Shown here: piece after piece, positions 27,034 to 35,886 of the stretch
Layout of the letters: the number at the start of each line of letters is the position of its first letter
Numbering within the stretch: position 1 is the first letter of the stretch
Assembly: GCA_913041495.1 (NCBI GenBank)
Contig: CAJWHT010000035.1
Location: 1-37,379 of the forward strand
Reading direction: 5' to 3'
Length of the DNA: 37,379 nt
DNA from: an uncultured Desulfobacteraceae bacterium
GTDB taxonomy: Bacteria > Desulfobacterota > Desulfobacteria > Desulfobacterales > Desulfobacteraceae
Program-made: the position numbers and the translations under genes
Notes under the pieces: model-generated
What the model saw: only the letters and a program-made list of their open reading frames with translations
Told to the model about the DNA's origin: nothing
Database searches by the model: none

Positions 27034-27837
27034 TCAGCGACGAAGCAGCACAATATCACTCCGGCTGGAAAGGGCATCAGGCACCGAACATTCCACCCAG
27101 CCATCCCCGACAAGGCTTTGGGGGATCCATGCCGCGCCCATCCCTTCATTCACCTGGGCAGCCAGGGCTTCTGCCGAGGCGCTTTCGCACAGCGGGGCCT
27201 GTGCCAGGGAAACACCGATGGAGGCCATCATTCCGGCAATTTCCGTCCCGTAGCCTGTGCGCGGGGTATACATCAGGATCGGCCCTTCCAGTTTTGAGCC
27301 CTTGATCGCCACCTGTTTTGCCACATCAGGCAGGGCGACCAGGGCGAGCTTTTCCTGCCCCACGATCTCGGAGGACAGATCACCCGGCGTCGGCTCTCCG
27401 GAAAAACGGGGAATCAGTGCCATATCCGCCCGTCCGGCTCGTAGCGCCTCCAGGCAGGCTGTTATGGATGCCACGACCAGGGACCTGTTTGCCGGCATGG
27501 CGTTCTTTACCCAACGGGGGTAGAAGCCCACCGCCAGGGTATTGGTGGTGTAGAGGCGGCATGGGGCGTCATAATGGCTGGACAGACTCTGTACGGCGCG
27601 GCGGGCGTCCATCATATCTTCACGCAGCCGCACAGCGCGCACACGGAAGGTTTCCCCTTCCTTGGTCAGGGCCATGGGCCGCACCCCACGTTGGATCAGG
27701 GTCACGCCAAGCCATTCTTCCAGCCGCTGAAAACGCCGGGAGAAGGCGGGTTGGGTAATGCTCCGCAGGTCTGCGGCCCGTGTGAAATTTCGCTCCTGGC
27801 ACAGGGTCAGAAAATCTTCGATCCAGTTCAATTCCAT
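27034..27837 (-). CDS. LysR-family transcriptional regulator
   Basis: The first ~60 residues are the LysR winged helix-turn-helix (FLTLCQERNFTRAADLRSITQPAFSRRFQRLEEWLGVTLIQR), followed by the linker helix and a periplasmic-binding-protein-like effector domain (from about residue 90). At 267 residues it is slightly shorter than the ~300 usual, mainly in the C-terminal domain. It is divergent from the GNAT acetyltransferase gene, with a T-N11-A operator between them, so it probably controls that gene and itself. The effector is unknown. Confidence 0.92.
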   Translation of the reverse strand: MELNWIEDFLTLCQERNFTRAADLRSITQPAFSRRFQRLEEWLGVTLIQRGVRPMALTKEGETFRVRAVRLREDMMDARRAVQSLSSHYDAPCRLYTTNTLAVGFYPRWVKNAMPANRSLVVASITACLEALRAGRADMALIPRFSGEPTPGDLSSEIVGQEKLALVALPDVAKQVAIKGSKLEGPILMYTPRTGYGTEIAGMMASIGVSLAQAPLCESASAEALAAQVNEGMGAAWIPQSLVGDGWVECSVPDALSSRSDIVLLRR

Positions 27838-27880
27838 ATTGAATTTTCCTTGGGGTTAAATGGGGACCGACACACTTTCA

Positions 27881-27893
27881 TGCATTTTTTGCA
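27881..27893. promoter_or_regulatory. Candidate LysR operator (T-N11-A box)
   Basis: TGCA and TGCA flank five T bases, forming a T-N11-A palindrome 44 bases upstream of the LysR start and about 95 bases upstream of the divergent acetyltransferase. This matches the canonical LysR binding-site pattern and position. Confidence 0.5.
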
Positions 27894-27988
27894 TAGTTTC
27901 ATCCAAAAGTAAAATTGGATTTTTTTATTAATTAAGGGCAAAAAGGATCAGGTCTGAAAATATTAATGCAAAAAAATAAGGATGATCC

Positions 27989-28576
27989 ATGTCTGTTTCC
28001 CCTGCAGTCCGCCGCCCGACCCCGGCCTGGCAAAAGATGAGGCCGATAGTTGAAAAAGATGCCGCCACCGTGGTGAAGTTTCACCGGAACGCCCTGTTCC
28101 ACACGGGCATTCCGTTGCTTGCAGATCGTGCTGCCGAACACTGCGAAAGCGTATGGCAGGATTTTTTCATCACCGGATCAGACCGCAACGCCCGGGCTTT
28201 TAAGATTGAAGAAAACGGGATTATGGTAGGCTTCATTCATTACAGCCCCGTTAAACCCCCCGGGGAATTTCCCCCCGGCACCCAATGCGCCAAGATCCAC
28301 CAGATTTATGTTCTGTCCGATCGCCGCAATCGCGGATATGGAAAAACCCTGTTCAACTACGCTTACAGGCAAATCGAGGAACAGGGCCATGATGTGCTGC
28401 TCATAAACACGCCAAATAACTGCCCGTCAGCAGACATTTTCTTTGACCTTCGACACGCCATTCCCGTGCGCAGGGACACCCCGACCTCTCTGGCTGCCAT
28501 CAACCTGAACGCGCCGGAAGATGGGTTGGGGGAATTCATGGCAGCACACGCCGCAAATCAGGCGGCTGCCGGGTAA
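27989..28576 (+). CDS. GNAT family N-acetyltransferase
   Basis: A TAAGGA site lies about seven bases before the ATG. The product has the GNAT fold: an N-terminal MRPIVEKDAATVVKFHRNAL start of the domain (from about residue 17), a central beta strand (IMVGFIHYSPV), IHQIYVLSDRRNRGYGKTLFNYA (the strand leading into the acetyl-CoA pyrophosphate loop RNRGYG) and a final LLINTPNNCPSADIFFDLR segment typical of the substrate side. It would transfer an acetyl group from acetyl-CoA to an unknown amine. The Ala-rich last ~20 residues are variable. The gene is divergent from a LysR regulator that probably controls it. Confidence 0.85.
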   Translation: MSVSPAVRRPTPAWQKMRPIVEKDAATVVKFHRNALFHTGIPLLADRAAEHCESVWQDFFITGSDRNARAFKIEENGIMVGFIHYSPVKPPGEFPPGTQCAKIHQIYVLSDRRNRGYGKTLFNYAYRQIEEQGHDVLLINTPNNCPSADIFFDLRHAIPVRRDTPTSLAAINLNAPEDGLGEFMAAHAANQAAAG

Positions 28577-28673
28577 ACGTCAAACCCTTTGATACGCCGG
28601 CCAAGGGGCCTGGCTGCTCAGCCTTGATTTAAATCCAACCTTTGGGGTATGGTGCCTCCCATATTGATTCCGG

Positions 28674-28690
28674 CCCGGTGCTGCACCGGG
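28674..28690 (+). promoter_or_regulatory. Stable hairpin in the gltX leader
   Basis: CCCGGTG and CACCGGG form a seven-pair GC-rich stem with a three-base loop, extendable by GG/CC across a TA bulge. It ends about 10 bases before the AGGGAGGAG ribosome binding site of gltX. No T-run follows, so it is not an intrinsic terminator; a translation or mRNA-stability element is possible. Confidence 0.35.
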
Positions 28691-28710
28691 TACCATCAGG
28701 GAGGAGACAC

Positions 28711-30189
28711 ATGGAAAACCAGGTTGTTGTCAGATTTGCCCCCAGCCCCACGGGATATCTTCATATCGGCGGGGCCAGGACCGCCATCTTCAACTGGCTG
28801 TATGCCAGGCAGAATAAGGGTAAGTTTATTTTACGGATTGAGGATACGGATGCACAGCGGTCCACCAAGGATTCCATTCAGGGCATCGTGGACGGACTGA
28901 CATGGCTGGGGCTGGGCTGGGATGAGGGGCCCAACTTCCAGAGTGCGTATATCAAGGATCATCTGGCGGCGGCGCAGCAGTTGGTGGACGCCGGCCATGC
29001 ATATAAATGCTTTTGCACCAAAGAAGACCTGGACCGGAAGCGGGAGGCGGCGGTGGCGGCCAAGCAGACCTATCTTTATGACGGGACCTGCCGGGAGTTG
29101 ACACCGGACCAGGTGGCGGAGAATGAGGCAAAGGATCTTTCGTTTACCATCCGGCTGAAGGTGCCCCGGGACGGGGGCAGCCTGGTGTTTGAGGATGCGG
29201 TGTACGGCCGGGTGGAAAAGCAGTTCAGGGATCTGGAGGATTTTATTATTGTCCGGTCCAACGGCAATCCGTTGTATATCCTGTCCAATGCCGTGGATGA
29301 TATCCGGGACCGGGTGACCCATATCATCCGGGGGCAGGACGGCCTGGCCAATACCCCGAAGCAGATTCTGCTTTACCAGGCGCTGGGGGCACCGCTGCCG
29401 GTGTTTGCCCACATGTCCCTGACCCTGGATCCGAAGAAAGCCAAGATTTCAAAGCGGCGGCACGGGGAGCTGGTGGCGATTCATTACTACCGGGCGCAGG
29501 GATTCCTGCCCTGGGCTTTGGTGAATTTCCTGGTGCTGCTGGGATGGGCCACCACCGATTCCAGGGAAATTTTTTCGGAAGAGGAGCTGATTGCCGCCTT
29601 TGCCCTGAACGGCATCAGCCGGGCCAATTCCGTGTTTAATATCCGGCCGGAGGATACCCGGTTTTCCACCGATCCCAAGGCGCTGAACATCAATGCCCAT
29701 TACCTGAGAACCATGGATATTGAGGATCTGGCAGATCAGGTGAAACCCTTTCTTGAAGCGGAAGGCCTCTGGCATCTGGCTTATGAGGGGGAAGGCCGCC
29801 GAAAGTTTCTGGACACCCTGGACCTGCTGCGGGAACGCTATCACCTGCTCACGGACTTTGCCACCCTGGGCCGGGCATGGTTTTCAGATGACTTTGAGAT
29901 GGATGCCAAGGCCTGGGAAAAACATCTGGCATCTCACCCGGAACTCCACGCCCCCCTGGCCGGGCTGGGAGAAAAGATCCTTGCCATGGACGACTATACG
30001 ATCAAAACGGTGGAAGCCCTGCTGAGGGACATGCTGAAAACCCTCGGTGTGAAACCCGGCATTCTCATCAATGCGGTGCGCATGGCCCTCACCGGCCAGC
30101 CCAAAGGGCCGGACTTCATGAAGGCCATGATAGTGATGGGGCAGCAGCGCGTGGGCGAACGCCTGCGCAAGCTGCCGGCCCAGTTTTAG
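28711..30189 (+). CDS. gltX: Glutamyl-tRNA synthetase
   Basis: The ATG at 28711 is chosen because a GGGAGGAG site precedes it and the product then begins MENQVVVRFAPSPTGYLHIG, the canonical start. The ATP-binding signature HIGG is at residues 18-21, and the KMSKS-type loop is KISKR from Lys245. The central catalytic domain carries LRIEDTDAQRS and the C-terminal anticodon-binding helices end the protein at 492 residues, normal for bacterial GluRS. It charges tRNA-Glu with glutamate. An upstream in-frame start at 28642 would add a leader that no family member has. It stands alone, downstream of the GNAT gene. Confidence 0.96.
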   Translation: MENQVVVRFAPSPTGYLHIGGARTAIFNWLYARQNKGKFILRIEDTDAQRSTKDSIQGIVDGLTWLGLGWDEGPNFQSAYIKDHLAAAQQLVDAGHAYKCFCTKEDLDRKREAAVAAKQTYLYDGTCRELTPDQVAENEAKDLSFTIRLKVPRDGGSLVFEDAVYGRVEKQFRDLEDFIIVRSNGNPLYILSNAVDDIRDRVTHIIRGQDGLANTPKQILLYQALGAPLPVFAHMSLTLDPKKAKISKRRHGELVAIHYYRAQGFLPWALVNFLVLLGWATTDSREIFSEEELIAAFALNGISRANSVFNIRPEDTRFSTDPKALNINAHYLRTMDIEDLADQVKPFLEAEGLWHLAYEGEGRRKFLDTLDLLRERYHLLTDFATLGRAWFSDDFEMDAKAWEKHLASHPELHAPLAGLGEKILAMDDYTIKTVEALLRDMLKTLGVKPGILINAVRMALTGQPKGPDFMKAMIVMGQQRVGERLRKLPAQF

Positions 30190-30192
30190 TTT

Positions 30193-31302
30193 TCAGTCAA
30201 ATACGGCCGAACCGTTATCAAAGCCTGCGTTACGGGGATCGTGGCGGCCGGCCAGTTCCCGCTGCCGCGCCCGTTCCCGGTCCACCATGAACCGGATGGA
30301 CCGGGTGGTGGCCTCACCCGGCATCAATCCCATCATCAGACGCATCTCAGAGGGGGTGTAGCGGTAGGGAATCCCCTTGAGGCGGATGGTGCCGCCGGCA
30401 TCCAGAATGTCGTTGACCATTTTTATGATATTGGCCTGGAGGCGGAAGGGATCGGTTTCCCGGGTGTCGATCTCCACCTTCCAGTCCGCCAGGCAGGCCT
30501 GGGGATTGTCCGGTACGATACGAAGGGAATACTGCTTGGTGTCCCGGACGCCGCGGACGGTGATAAGGACCTTGCCGAAGGCTTCCACCAGTTCATATTC
30601 CGTGGCTTTGGACAGCCGAATATTGAGAAATTTTTCCTGGGCGTCGATCTCCTGGGCCAGGATGCCCGGGCTGTCCTGGGTGAGATCGCTGCCGGGAACC
30701 AGGATGCCCCGTTCGCGGTGCCAGGTGGTCAGAATCCGGCCCACATCGTCACCCACTTCCCGCTCCACCGTTGCCACGGCGTCGTCATGGTCCCGCCGGG
30801 TGGCCTGGAAGGTGCGAAGCATGTTGGCCCCCAGGGAATGCCCGGCGCTGTCGTAGCCCTTGCCGTCCACGATGGCCACGGCCTTGGTGTAGCCGTCGGA
30901 GGTTCGCAGGGTCTTCACCTTGAGCCAGACGATATAAATGGCATCCACGGCGAACCGCTGGCACATATTTGTGGCCACCAGGATTGAATCCTTGCTTGCC
31001 CGCTGCATCACCCGGTTGAACTCTTTTTCCGAGGCATCCCGGGCAAAGGGGTCCACCACGTCAAAATCGTGCTCCCGCAGGTGGTTTTCAATGAACCCGG
31101 ACATCCGGCGGTAATGCAGGCCCAGGTCCTGGTAAGCGGTATCCGCCGCCTGCCCCTGCTCCACGTAAAATGGCAGTACCGCCACCCGGGTGCGCAGGCC
31201 GGCATCCGCCTTTTCAGGGACAAAGCCTGCAGCGGCAATCAGCATAAGAACCGCAAGTAAGAACGGTAAAGACTTTAGGGCGCCTAATCGTTTCGCCTTC
31301 AT
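30193..31302 (-). CDS. Exported protein of the caspase/OmpA cluster, function unknown
   Basis: The ATG at 31302 follows a strong GGAGG site and gives a signal peptide (MKAKRLGALKSLPFLLAVLM... cut near ADAG). An N-terminal domain begins RTRVAVLPFYVE, a beta strand found in exported nucleotide-binding-like or FlgO/CsgG-type proteins, followed by DVVDPFARDASEKEFNRVMQ. The C-terminal half holds LVEAFGKVLITVRGV and a last section rich in charged residues. It has no recognised catalytic motif. The 124-base gap after the caspase gene suggests it may be in the same operon or have its own promoter. The fold assignment is only a resemblance. Confidence 0.7.
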   Translation of the reverse strand: MKAKRLGALKSLPFLLAVLMLIAAAGFVPEKADAGLRTRVAVLPFYVEQGQAADTAYQDLGLHYRRMSGFIENHLREHDFDVVDPFARDASEKEFNRVMQRASKDSILVATNMCQRFAVDAIYIVWLKVKTLRTSDGYTKAVAIVDGKGYDSAGHSLGANMLRTFQATRRDHDDAVATVEREVGDDVGRILTTWHRERGILVPGSDLTQDSPGILAQEIDAQEKFLNIRLSKATEYELVEAFGKVLITVRGVRDTKQYSLRIVPDNPQACLADWKVEIDTRETDPFRLQANIIKMVNDILDAGGTIRLKGIPYRYTPSEMRLMMGLMPGEATTRSIRFMVDRERARQRELAGRHDPRNAGFDNGSAVFD

Positions 31303-31426
31303 ATTTCCTCCTGTACAGGGAGAATTAACGTAATCTGTTGTTAACACCTAATGACCTTATCGAAGGAAATTCACCGTTTTCCGGTGGCGGTGTTATTTTT
31401 TTTCAGCCAGCCATCCGGATACCGGA

Positions 31427-32719
31427 TTACCGACGGTGTCCGCCTCCCGGGCGTCTGCCGGGGGACCGCCGCCGGGGCGAATTATCAAACCTCACCGGCC
31501 CCTGATTTCTGACTTGGGGGCGATTCCCGGGTATGGGCTCCGGGTCAACCCGGCGCTGGGCCACCACCGGCTGCCGGGGTGCGGAAGAGTCCGGATAGGT
31601 CAGCACCACAGGGGGGGAATCCTGATACTCGTACATGGGGGGATAATAATAGATAACATCAGGATCATCTTCCGCCTCTTCATAGACGATTGTCCCGTCA
31701 TACACCGCATCATCCGTTGATTCGTCTACCCGGTCATCCTCTTCGGGCACGTAATATACCACCTCCACAGGCACCCCGTCGTGGTATTCCACCACCACTT
31801 GCTTCCGGTACCCTTCCGGGGCATCGGGCTCGTCTTCCGCACTTTGATCGGTTTCGTCTTCAGGCAGGTAAACCACCGTATCAGAAACGCCTGGGGGGTC
31901 AGCGGCAACCACGGCACCGGCGGCATAGGGGGATGTGGTGTCACTGCCGTCGGGCACAAAGTAAAAATGGCGGCGCAGGGCATGGTTGTCCCAGGGTTCC
32001 TGGGTATCGTTGGAAGCTGCGATCACCTCGTTTCGAACCGTCATGAAAAGATCCACCAGGCTCAGCCCCGGTGTCCGTATGTGCTTGAGCAGCTTGGAGG
32101 TGTAAAGGCCGTTGCGGGCAATGCCGTCCCCGGACAGGGCCCCCGGCCGTGTGGAAAAGGCGATATAGGACCCTTTGGGGGCGTCCATCAGGGCAAGGCC
32201 TTTGGAAACCCCTGTCATCGATTCAAAGGGATTGTTCCGGCAGGCATCCAGGATCACGATGTTCAAATCGTTTTTCGCCGCCTGCATGGCGGACAACACC
32301 TTTGATATTTCCAGGCACTGGGATTTGATATCCCCCGCCCCGGAGACCCTGGCCCCCAAAGGGACCATGTAATTGACGCCGTTCACCTGGATACCGTGGC
32401 CGGCGTAGAAAAACAGCCCCACCCCGCCCTGCCTTAAGCGGCGGCCGAATTGATCCACGGCGGCCTGCATTCCGGCCTTGTCCCGGTTTGTCCCGAGAAT
32501 GACATGAAACCCCAGGTCACCTAAGACCGCGGCCATGTCCTTTGCATCGTTCACCGGGTTGTTCAGGGGGGTTTTAAGGTAGTCCCCGTTGCCGATCACA
32601 AGGGCGGTGCGGGTGTCAGCCCGGGCAACGGACGAAAGACTGCAGGTTGCTACAGCCGCAATCATCACTAGCATCAGCAGCCGTATCCCCATTCGTCTCA
32701 TATGTGTTTCTTTGCCCAT
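31427..32719 (-). CDS. Exported caspase-like peptidase (C14 family)
   Basis: A signal peptide ends at ARA|D (about residue 34), so the enzyme is periplasmic or secreted. The peptidase domain (about 36-255) begins RTALVIGNGDYLKTPLNNPV and has the catalytic dyad His108 (FFYAGHGIQ) and Cys160 (VILDACRNNPF). The rest (260-430) is a low-complexity tail rich in Asp/Glu, Pro and Tyr (DDPDVIYYYPPMYEYQ), ending in an Arg/Gly/Pro-rich basic stretch (SPRRRSPGRRPGGG). Caspase-fold peptidases of bacteria cleave after basic or acidic residues; the target is unknown. The basic tail could bind a surface or nucleic acid. It lies 15 bases after the OmpA gene, so they are probably co-transcribed. Confidence 0.88.
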   Translation of the reverse strand: MGKETHMRRMGIRLLMLVMIAAVATCSLSSVARADTRTALVIGNGDYLKTPLNNPVNDAKDMAAVLGDLGFHVILGTNRDKAGMQAAVDQFGRRLRQGGVGLFFYAGHGIQVNGVNYMVPLGARVSGAGDIKSQCLEISKVLSAMQAAKNDLNIVILDACRNNPFESMTGVSKGLALMDAPKGSYIAFSTRPGALSGDGIARNGLYTSKLLKHIRTPGLSLVDLFMTVRNEVIAASNDTQEPWDNHALRRHFYFVPDGSDTTSPYAAGAVVAADPPGVSDTVVYLPEDETDQSAEDEPDAPEGYRKQVVVEYHDGVPVEVVYYVPEEDDRVDESTDDAVYDGTIVYEEAEDDPDVIYYYPPMYEYQDSPPVVLTYPDSSAPRQPVVAQRRVDPEPIPGNRPQVRNQGPVRFDNSPRRRSPGRRPGGGHRR

Positions 32720-32734
32720 GAAAAATAGTTCAGA

Positions 32735-33382
32735 TTACCGGGCCAATTCGAACTCAACCCGCCGGTTTCGCTGTTTCGCCTGCGCATCCACCTCTGCCAC
32801 CAGGGGCAGGTGCTCGCCGAAGCCTCTCACCAGGAGACGGGCCGCCGGGACCTCACAGGTCTGCACGAGATAGTCCCTGACCGCCCTGGCCCGTTTGAAG
32901 CTCAAGCGCAGGTTATAGTCTTCGGGGCCGTCGGAATCGGCATGGCCGCTGATGACCACCGGCCGGTCAGCCAGTTGGGAGGAGTTCAGGGCGACGCCCA
33001 CCTCTTCCAGAAGCGGAAAGGATTCCGGCCGGACCCTGGCCGAATTAAAGTCAAACAGTATTTTTGTGCGGACCCGGGATGCCGCTGCGGTATTGTCCAC
33101 GGCCACCTGGGTCATGCTCACGGTGTCATCCTCGTTTTCCACCACGGCAATGGCGCGGTTCATAACCTGCCCTGACGCCGGTGTCTCATAGACCGGATCT
33201 CCGGCAAAAGACTCACCGGCCGGATCGATGTGCAAAGACCTGAACTTTAGTACCGGTCGGGTCAGCGCTTCGATCATCTCATCGGCAGTGGTATGAAAAT
33301 CAGCCGGATCGGCAAGCACTGAAGTGCAGGCTATCAGGGCCATCAGGATGCCGGCCGCAGCCCCTGACATTATTATTTTCAT
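32735..33382 (-). CDS. OmpA-family outer-membrane lipoprotein
   Basis: The signal peptide ends in a lipobox LIAC (Cys19). The C-terminal ~110 residues form an OmpA-like peptidoglycan-binding domain: KILFDFNSARVRPES, then VVISGHADSDGPEDYNLRLSFKRARAVRDYL and LVRGFGEHLPLV...RNRRVEFEL. It should anchor to the outer membrane and bind peptidoglycan non-covalently, the role Pal plays in the Tol-Pal system. It lies 97 bases after the FlgO-like lipoprotein gene and 15 bases before the caspase gene. Confidence 0.9.
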   Translation of the reverse strand: MKIIMSGAAAGILMALIACTSVLADPADFHTTADEMIEALTRPVLKFRSLHIDPAGESFAGDPVYETPASGQVMNRAIAVVENEDDTVSMTQVAVDNTAAASRVRTKILFDFNSARVRPESFPLLEEVGVALNSSQLADRPVVISGHADSDGPEDYNLRLSFKRARAVRDYLVQTCEVPAARLLVRGFGEHLPLVAEVDAQAKQRNRRVEFELAR

Positions 33383-33479
33383 TTGTGCTCCTCCCGGGTT
33401 TATCGTTGTTTGTCGATACCTTGCTACAGTCCGCAGACCTCACCTATCCTTTAATTTATATAGAATTTTCAAGGTGCTA

Positions 33480-34637
33480 TCAATCAAAACCTTTGTCCGG
33501 CGGCACTGGGCCTAAGCCCCGGGGCTGTGAAAATACAAGTGCGGTTCCTTGGGCTACCGGCCCTGCAAACCAGGCCCGGGAGGTGAATTCAGAGACATAG
33601 GTGCCGGCGGCGTTGCCTGTGACCACCTGGCCATAGGCATCTTTCAGGGGGGTTACCCGCCACAGGGCCCTGAGCGATACTTTTCTGGCCGCGGTCCTGG
33701 GATCTTTTCGGACATCCGCCATAAGAATGACCGGGCCGGGCCGGAACAGCTCATGGTCCGTTTCAAAGAGTGCGGCATTCCGGGTGTAAAAGGCCTCCTG
33801 ATCAAACAGCACACCGGCATCCCCCCGGCTCACCGCCGCATCCATGCCCGCGGCAGAGGCCACGGCCTGCTGGAGCTCTCCCATGAGCGCCCGGGTGAAA
33901 CCGGGATCGGCCTGCGCACCAGATCCCTGGGTCAGCACCACCTGGATGTCTTTTGGGCCGGCATCAACGCCTGCGGCACGTATTCCCCGTTCCAGGGCGT
34001 AGCGCAGTTCAGAGACCATGCTGTAGCCCAAAGTTTCCAGGGAATTGAAAGGATTTTCCTTAAGCCCTTCAGGCGCGGTGATATCCAGGGCCGGATGGTT
34101 CATCAGCACCCGGGCGGCGGCACCGGGATGATGGGTGAACGCCAGGCGTTCATCAATGCCGGGCAGAAGCCGCCCGCTGCTGTCCGCCACACGGATACCT
34201 GCAATGATACGGTTCATCAGGGGTTCGGCTTCCACCGAGACCATAAATACCGTCACGGTATTCACCAGCCGGGCCTTGTCCGGATGGTGGCCTTTCATGG
34301 AAAGGGGCTGGGACTCCCGAAGTTCGAACCAGTTCTCCCGGGACAGGGCAACGATGTCACGGTCCTGTGCAATCTTTTCGGTGAGACGGTCAACGATGAT
34401 CTCTTCCAGCCGGGAGTAGGGCTTGCCCTTCAGCAGGGAAACCGGCACAACGGCAGCAGGGGCAATATCCGGCAGACGGCCCCGGCAGGCGTCAAGGGTG
34501 TCCAGGACCAGGGCCGTCACCATCTCATCCAGCTCGGAGGTGTCTGTCACAGGGGATGGCCGGCTGCCGCACCCCAGGCTGAGGCTTAGTGCCGCCATAA
34601 GTACCCACAAACCGATACGCCGTGTTGTTATTTTCAT
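33480..34637 (-). CDS. Lipoprotein of the TolQR-transglycosylase operon, FlgO-like
   Basis: A lipobox LSLGC (Cys23) marks a lipoprotein of 385 residues. The RLEEIIVDRLTEKIAQDRDIVALSREN stretch resembles the beta-alpha unit of FlgO/CsgG-type exported proteins, but no confident family match is possible. The protein contains a Gly/Ala-rich central segment and ends in a Pro-Gly-rich tail. The ATG overlaps the stop of the lytic transglycosylase gene by 4 bases (ATGA), so the two are translationally coupled. A structural or assembly role in the envelope complex is inferred from context. Confidence 0.7.
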   Translation of the reverse strand: MKITTRRIGLWVLMAALSLSLGCGSRPSPVTDTSELDEMVTALVLDTLDACRGRLPDIAPAAVVPVSLLKGKPYSRLEEIIVDRLTEKIAQDRDIVALSRENWFELRESQPLSMKGHHPDKARLVNTVTVFMVSVEAEPLMNRIIAGIRVADSSGRLLPGIDERLAFTHHPGAAARVLMNHPALDITAPEGLKENPFNSLETLGYSMVSELRYALERGIRAAGVDAGPKDIQVVLTQGSGAQADPGFTRALMGELQQAVASAAGMDAAVSRGDAGVLFDQEAFYTRNAALFETDHELFRPGPVILMADVRKDPRTAARKVSLRALWRVTPLKDAYGQVVTGNAAGTYVSEFTSRAWFAGPVAQGTALVFSQPRGLGPVPPDKGFD

Positions 34638-35419
34638 GTCGCTCTCTCCTTCGTGTTCAGAATTTGCGCCCAGGTCTGGATCTTTTCCGAATAGGCCCGT
34701 TTGTCTATAATGCGCCGCTGCCCCCGGGAAAAAACCATGATTTTGTTTGCAGGTTTTGCCCCGTGGCCCGGACCTGCGTAGTAATATTCCAAAGGGTACC
34801 GCCAGGATGCCACGGATGCCCGGTCGGGGTGCCCCACCCGCCCGTCCTCGATCATATTCCCCACCCGCCCGTCCCGGACCGCCTGTTCAAACATGCGGTT
34901 AAGATACCAGGTCCCTGCCATGATGGAGGCTTCCGGATCAAAGGGATCGTTTTTTACGGCAATGCCCATCGCAAGAAGGCCGGACCGGGCCATGGCAAAG
35001 GTGGCGTCAATGGTCTGCATCAGTCCTTTGGCGCTGGTGATCCCTGCGGCAGCATTCGGGTTGCCGGCGGACTCGGCCATGATCACGGCGGATATGATGG
35101 CCGCAGGGACATCAAAAACAGCGGATGCCCGCTGGATAATGTGTCCGTAGGGGGTAAGGGCCGAAGTGAACTTTTTAGAAAACCGCTGGGCGTGGGGCCT
35201 GGATACGATGGCCTTTTGTTCCTCCTCCAGGGAAAAGGGCAGAAAAACCGACCGCAGGGCCTGCCAGGGATCGTCGCTGGCCTTGATCTCACGGCTCACC
35301 GCAGGTCTCTTTTTGTAGCGTTCCCGGATCTGCGCCCAGGGGTCTGCCACAGCCAAGGCCTCCGGTACCGGCATCACCGCCAGCAGCAGGAGCAGGCTTA
35401 TGGACACTCGACCACTCAC
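34634..35419 (-). CDS. Lytic transglycosylase (SLT domain)
   Basis: A GTG start overlaps the preceding stop (GTGA) and follows a GGGAGG site. The signal peptide (SISLLLLLAVMPVPEALAVA) exports it. The SLT catalytic Glu is Glu116 in MAESAGNPNAAAGITSAKGLMQTIDAT, and a typical second motif is PFDPEASIMAGTWYLN. It would cleave peptidoglycan glycan strands to give 1,6-anhydromuropeptides. The N-terminal ~90 residues form a linker domain. It lies between the TolR-like gene and the FlgO-like lipoprotein, suggesting local peptidoglycan opening for the same complex. Confidence 0.9.
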   Translation of the reverse strand: MSGRVSISLLLLLAVMPVPEALAVADPWAQIRERYKKRPAVSREIKASDDPWQALRSVFLPFSLEEEQKAIVSRPHAQRFSKKFTSALTPYGHIIQRASAVFDVPAAIISAVIMAESAGNPNAAAGITSAKGLMQTIDATFAMARSGLLAMGIAVKNDPFDPEASIMAGTWYLNRMFEQAVRDGRVGNMIEDGRVGHPDRASVASWRYPLEYYYAGPGHGAKPANKIMVFSRGQRRIIDKRAYSEKIQTWAQILNTKERAT

Positions 35420-35886
35420 TTCACCTCCCGGGCAAAGGCCACGGACACCTGATGTTTGGAAAAGACCTGAAAGGTATCCAGGTATTCGAACAGGGAAATG
35501 GTCCCCCGGCCCTGCTTTTCAATGTATAGAAACTGCCGGGTGTCCCCGTTGTCTCCGGGAACGGTAACGATCCTGCCGTCATCGGTCAGGCGCTGAATAT
35601 CCGTTGCCGGATCGTAAACCACGGAACCGTACCGCAGCAGCAGGGTGTCCCCCTCCTTGACCAGCCGCGCCACCTGGTCCCTGGATACGGTGCGGGGGCC
35701 GCGGATGTCGGATTTGCCCTGCTCGGGACCGGCCTGGGCAGCGGCCGCCCCTTCCTTCTGCTCAAAGGACATGAGCAACATAAAGGCAAAAACCATGATC
35801 AACAGAAAAAGGTAGGCGAACAGATCCTTGCCCGGATCCTGTGCCAGTACGCTGCCCAGGGCAGCCGTGCGTCGTTGCCGTCTCAT
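35416..35886 (-). CDS. TolR/ExbD/MotB-like single-span protein
   Basis: One membrane helix near residues 21-40 (KDLFAYLFLLIMVFAFMLLM) carries Asp20 just before it, the position of the proton-relay Asp in TolR/ExbD. The rest is a periplasmic domain of about 115 residues with a Q-rich linker and beta strands (LLLRYGSVVYDP, IVTVPGDNGDTRQFLYIE). It is not a full OmpA-type domain. The ATG overlaps the TolQ-like stop by 4 bases, and its stop overlaps the transglycosylase start. Its role as stator partner is inferred from this pairing. Confidence 0.65.
   Translation of the reverse strand: MRRQRRTAALGSVLAQDPGKDLFAYLFLLIMVFAFMLLMSFEQKEGAAAAQAGPEQGKSDIRGPRTVSRDQVARLVKEGDTLLLRYGSVVYDPATDIQRLTDDGRIVTVPGDNGDTRQFLYIEKQGRGTISLFEYLDTFQVFSKHQVSVAFAREVK

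Noticed and set aside
30241-30987. Plus-strand open frame opposite the exported protein gene
   Set aside because: Antisense shadow with His/Gly-rich composition; the minus-strand gene has a signal peptide and strong ribosome binding site.
33549-34589. Long plus-strand open frame opposite the FlgO-like lipoprotein
   Set aside because: Antisense shadow; the minus-strand gene has a lipobox and a 4-bp overlap with its neighbour.
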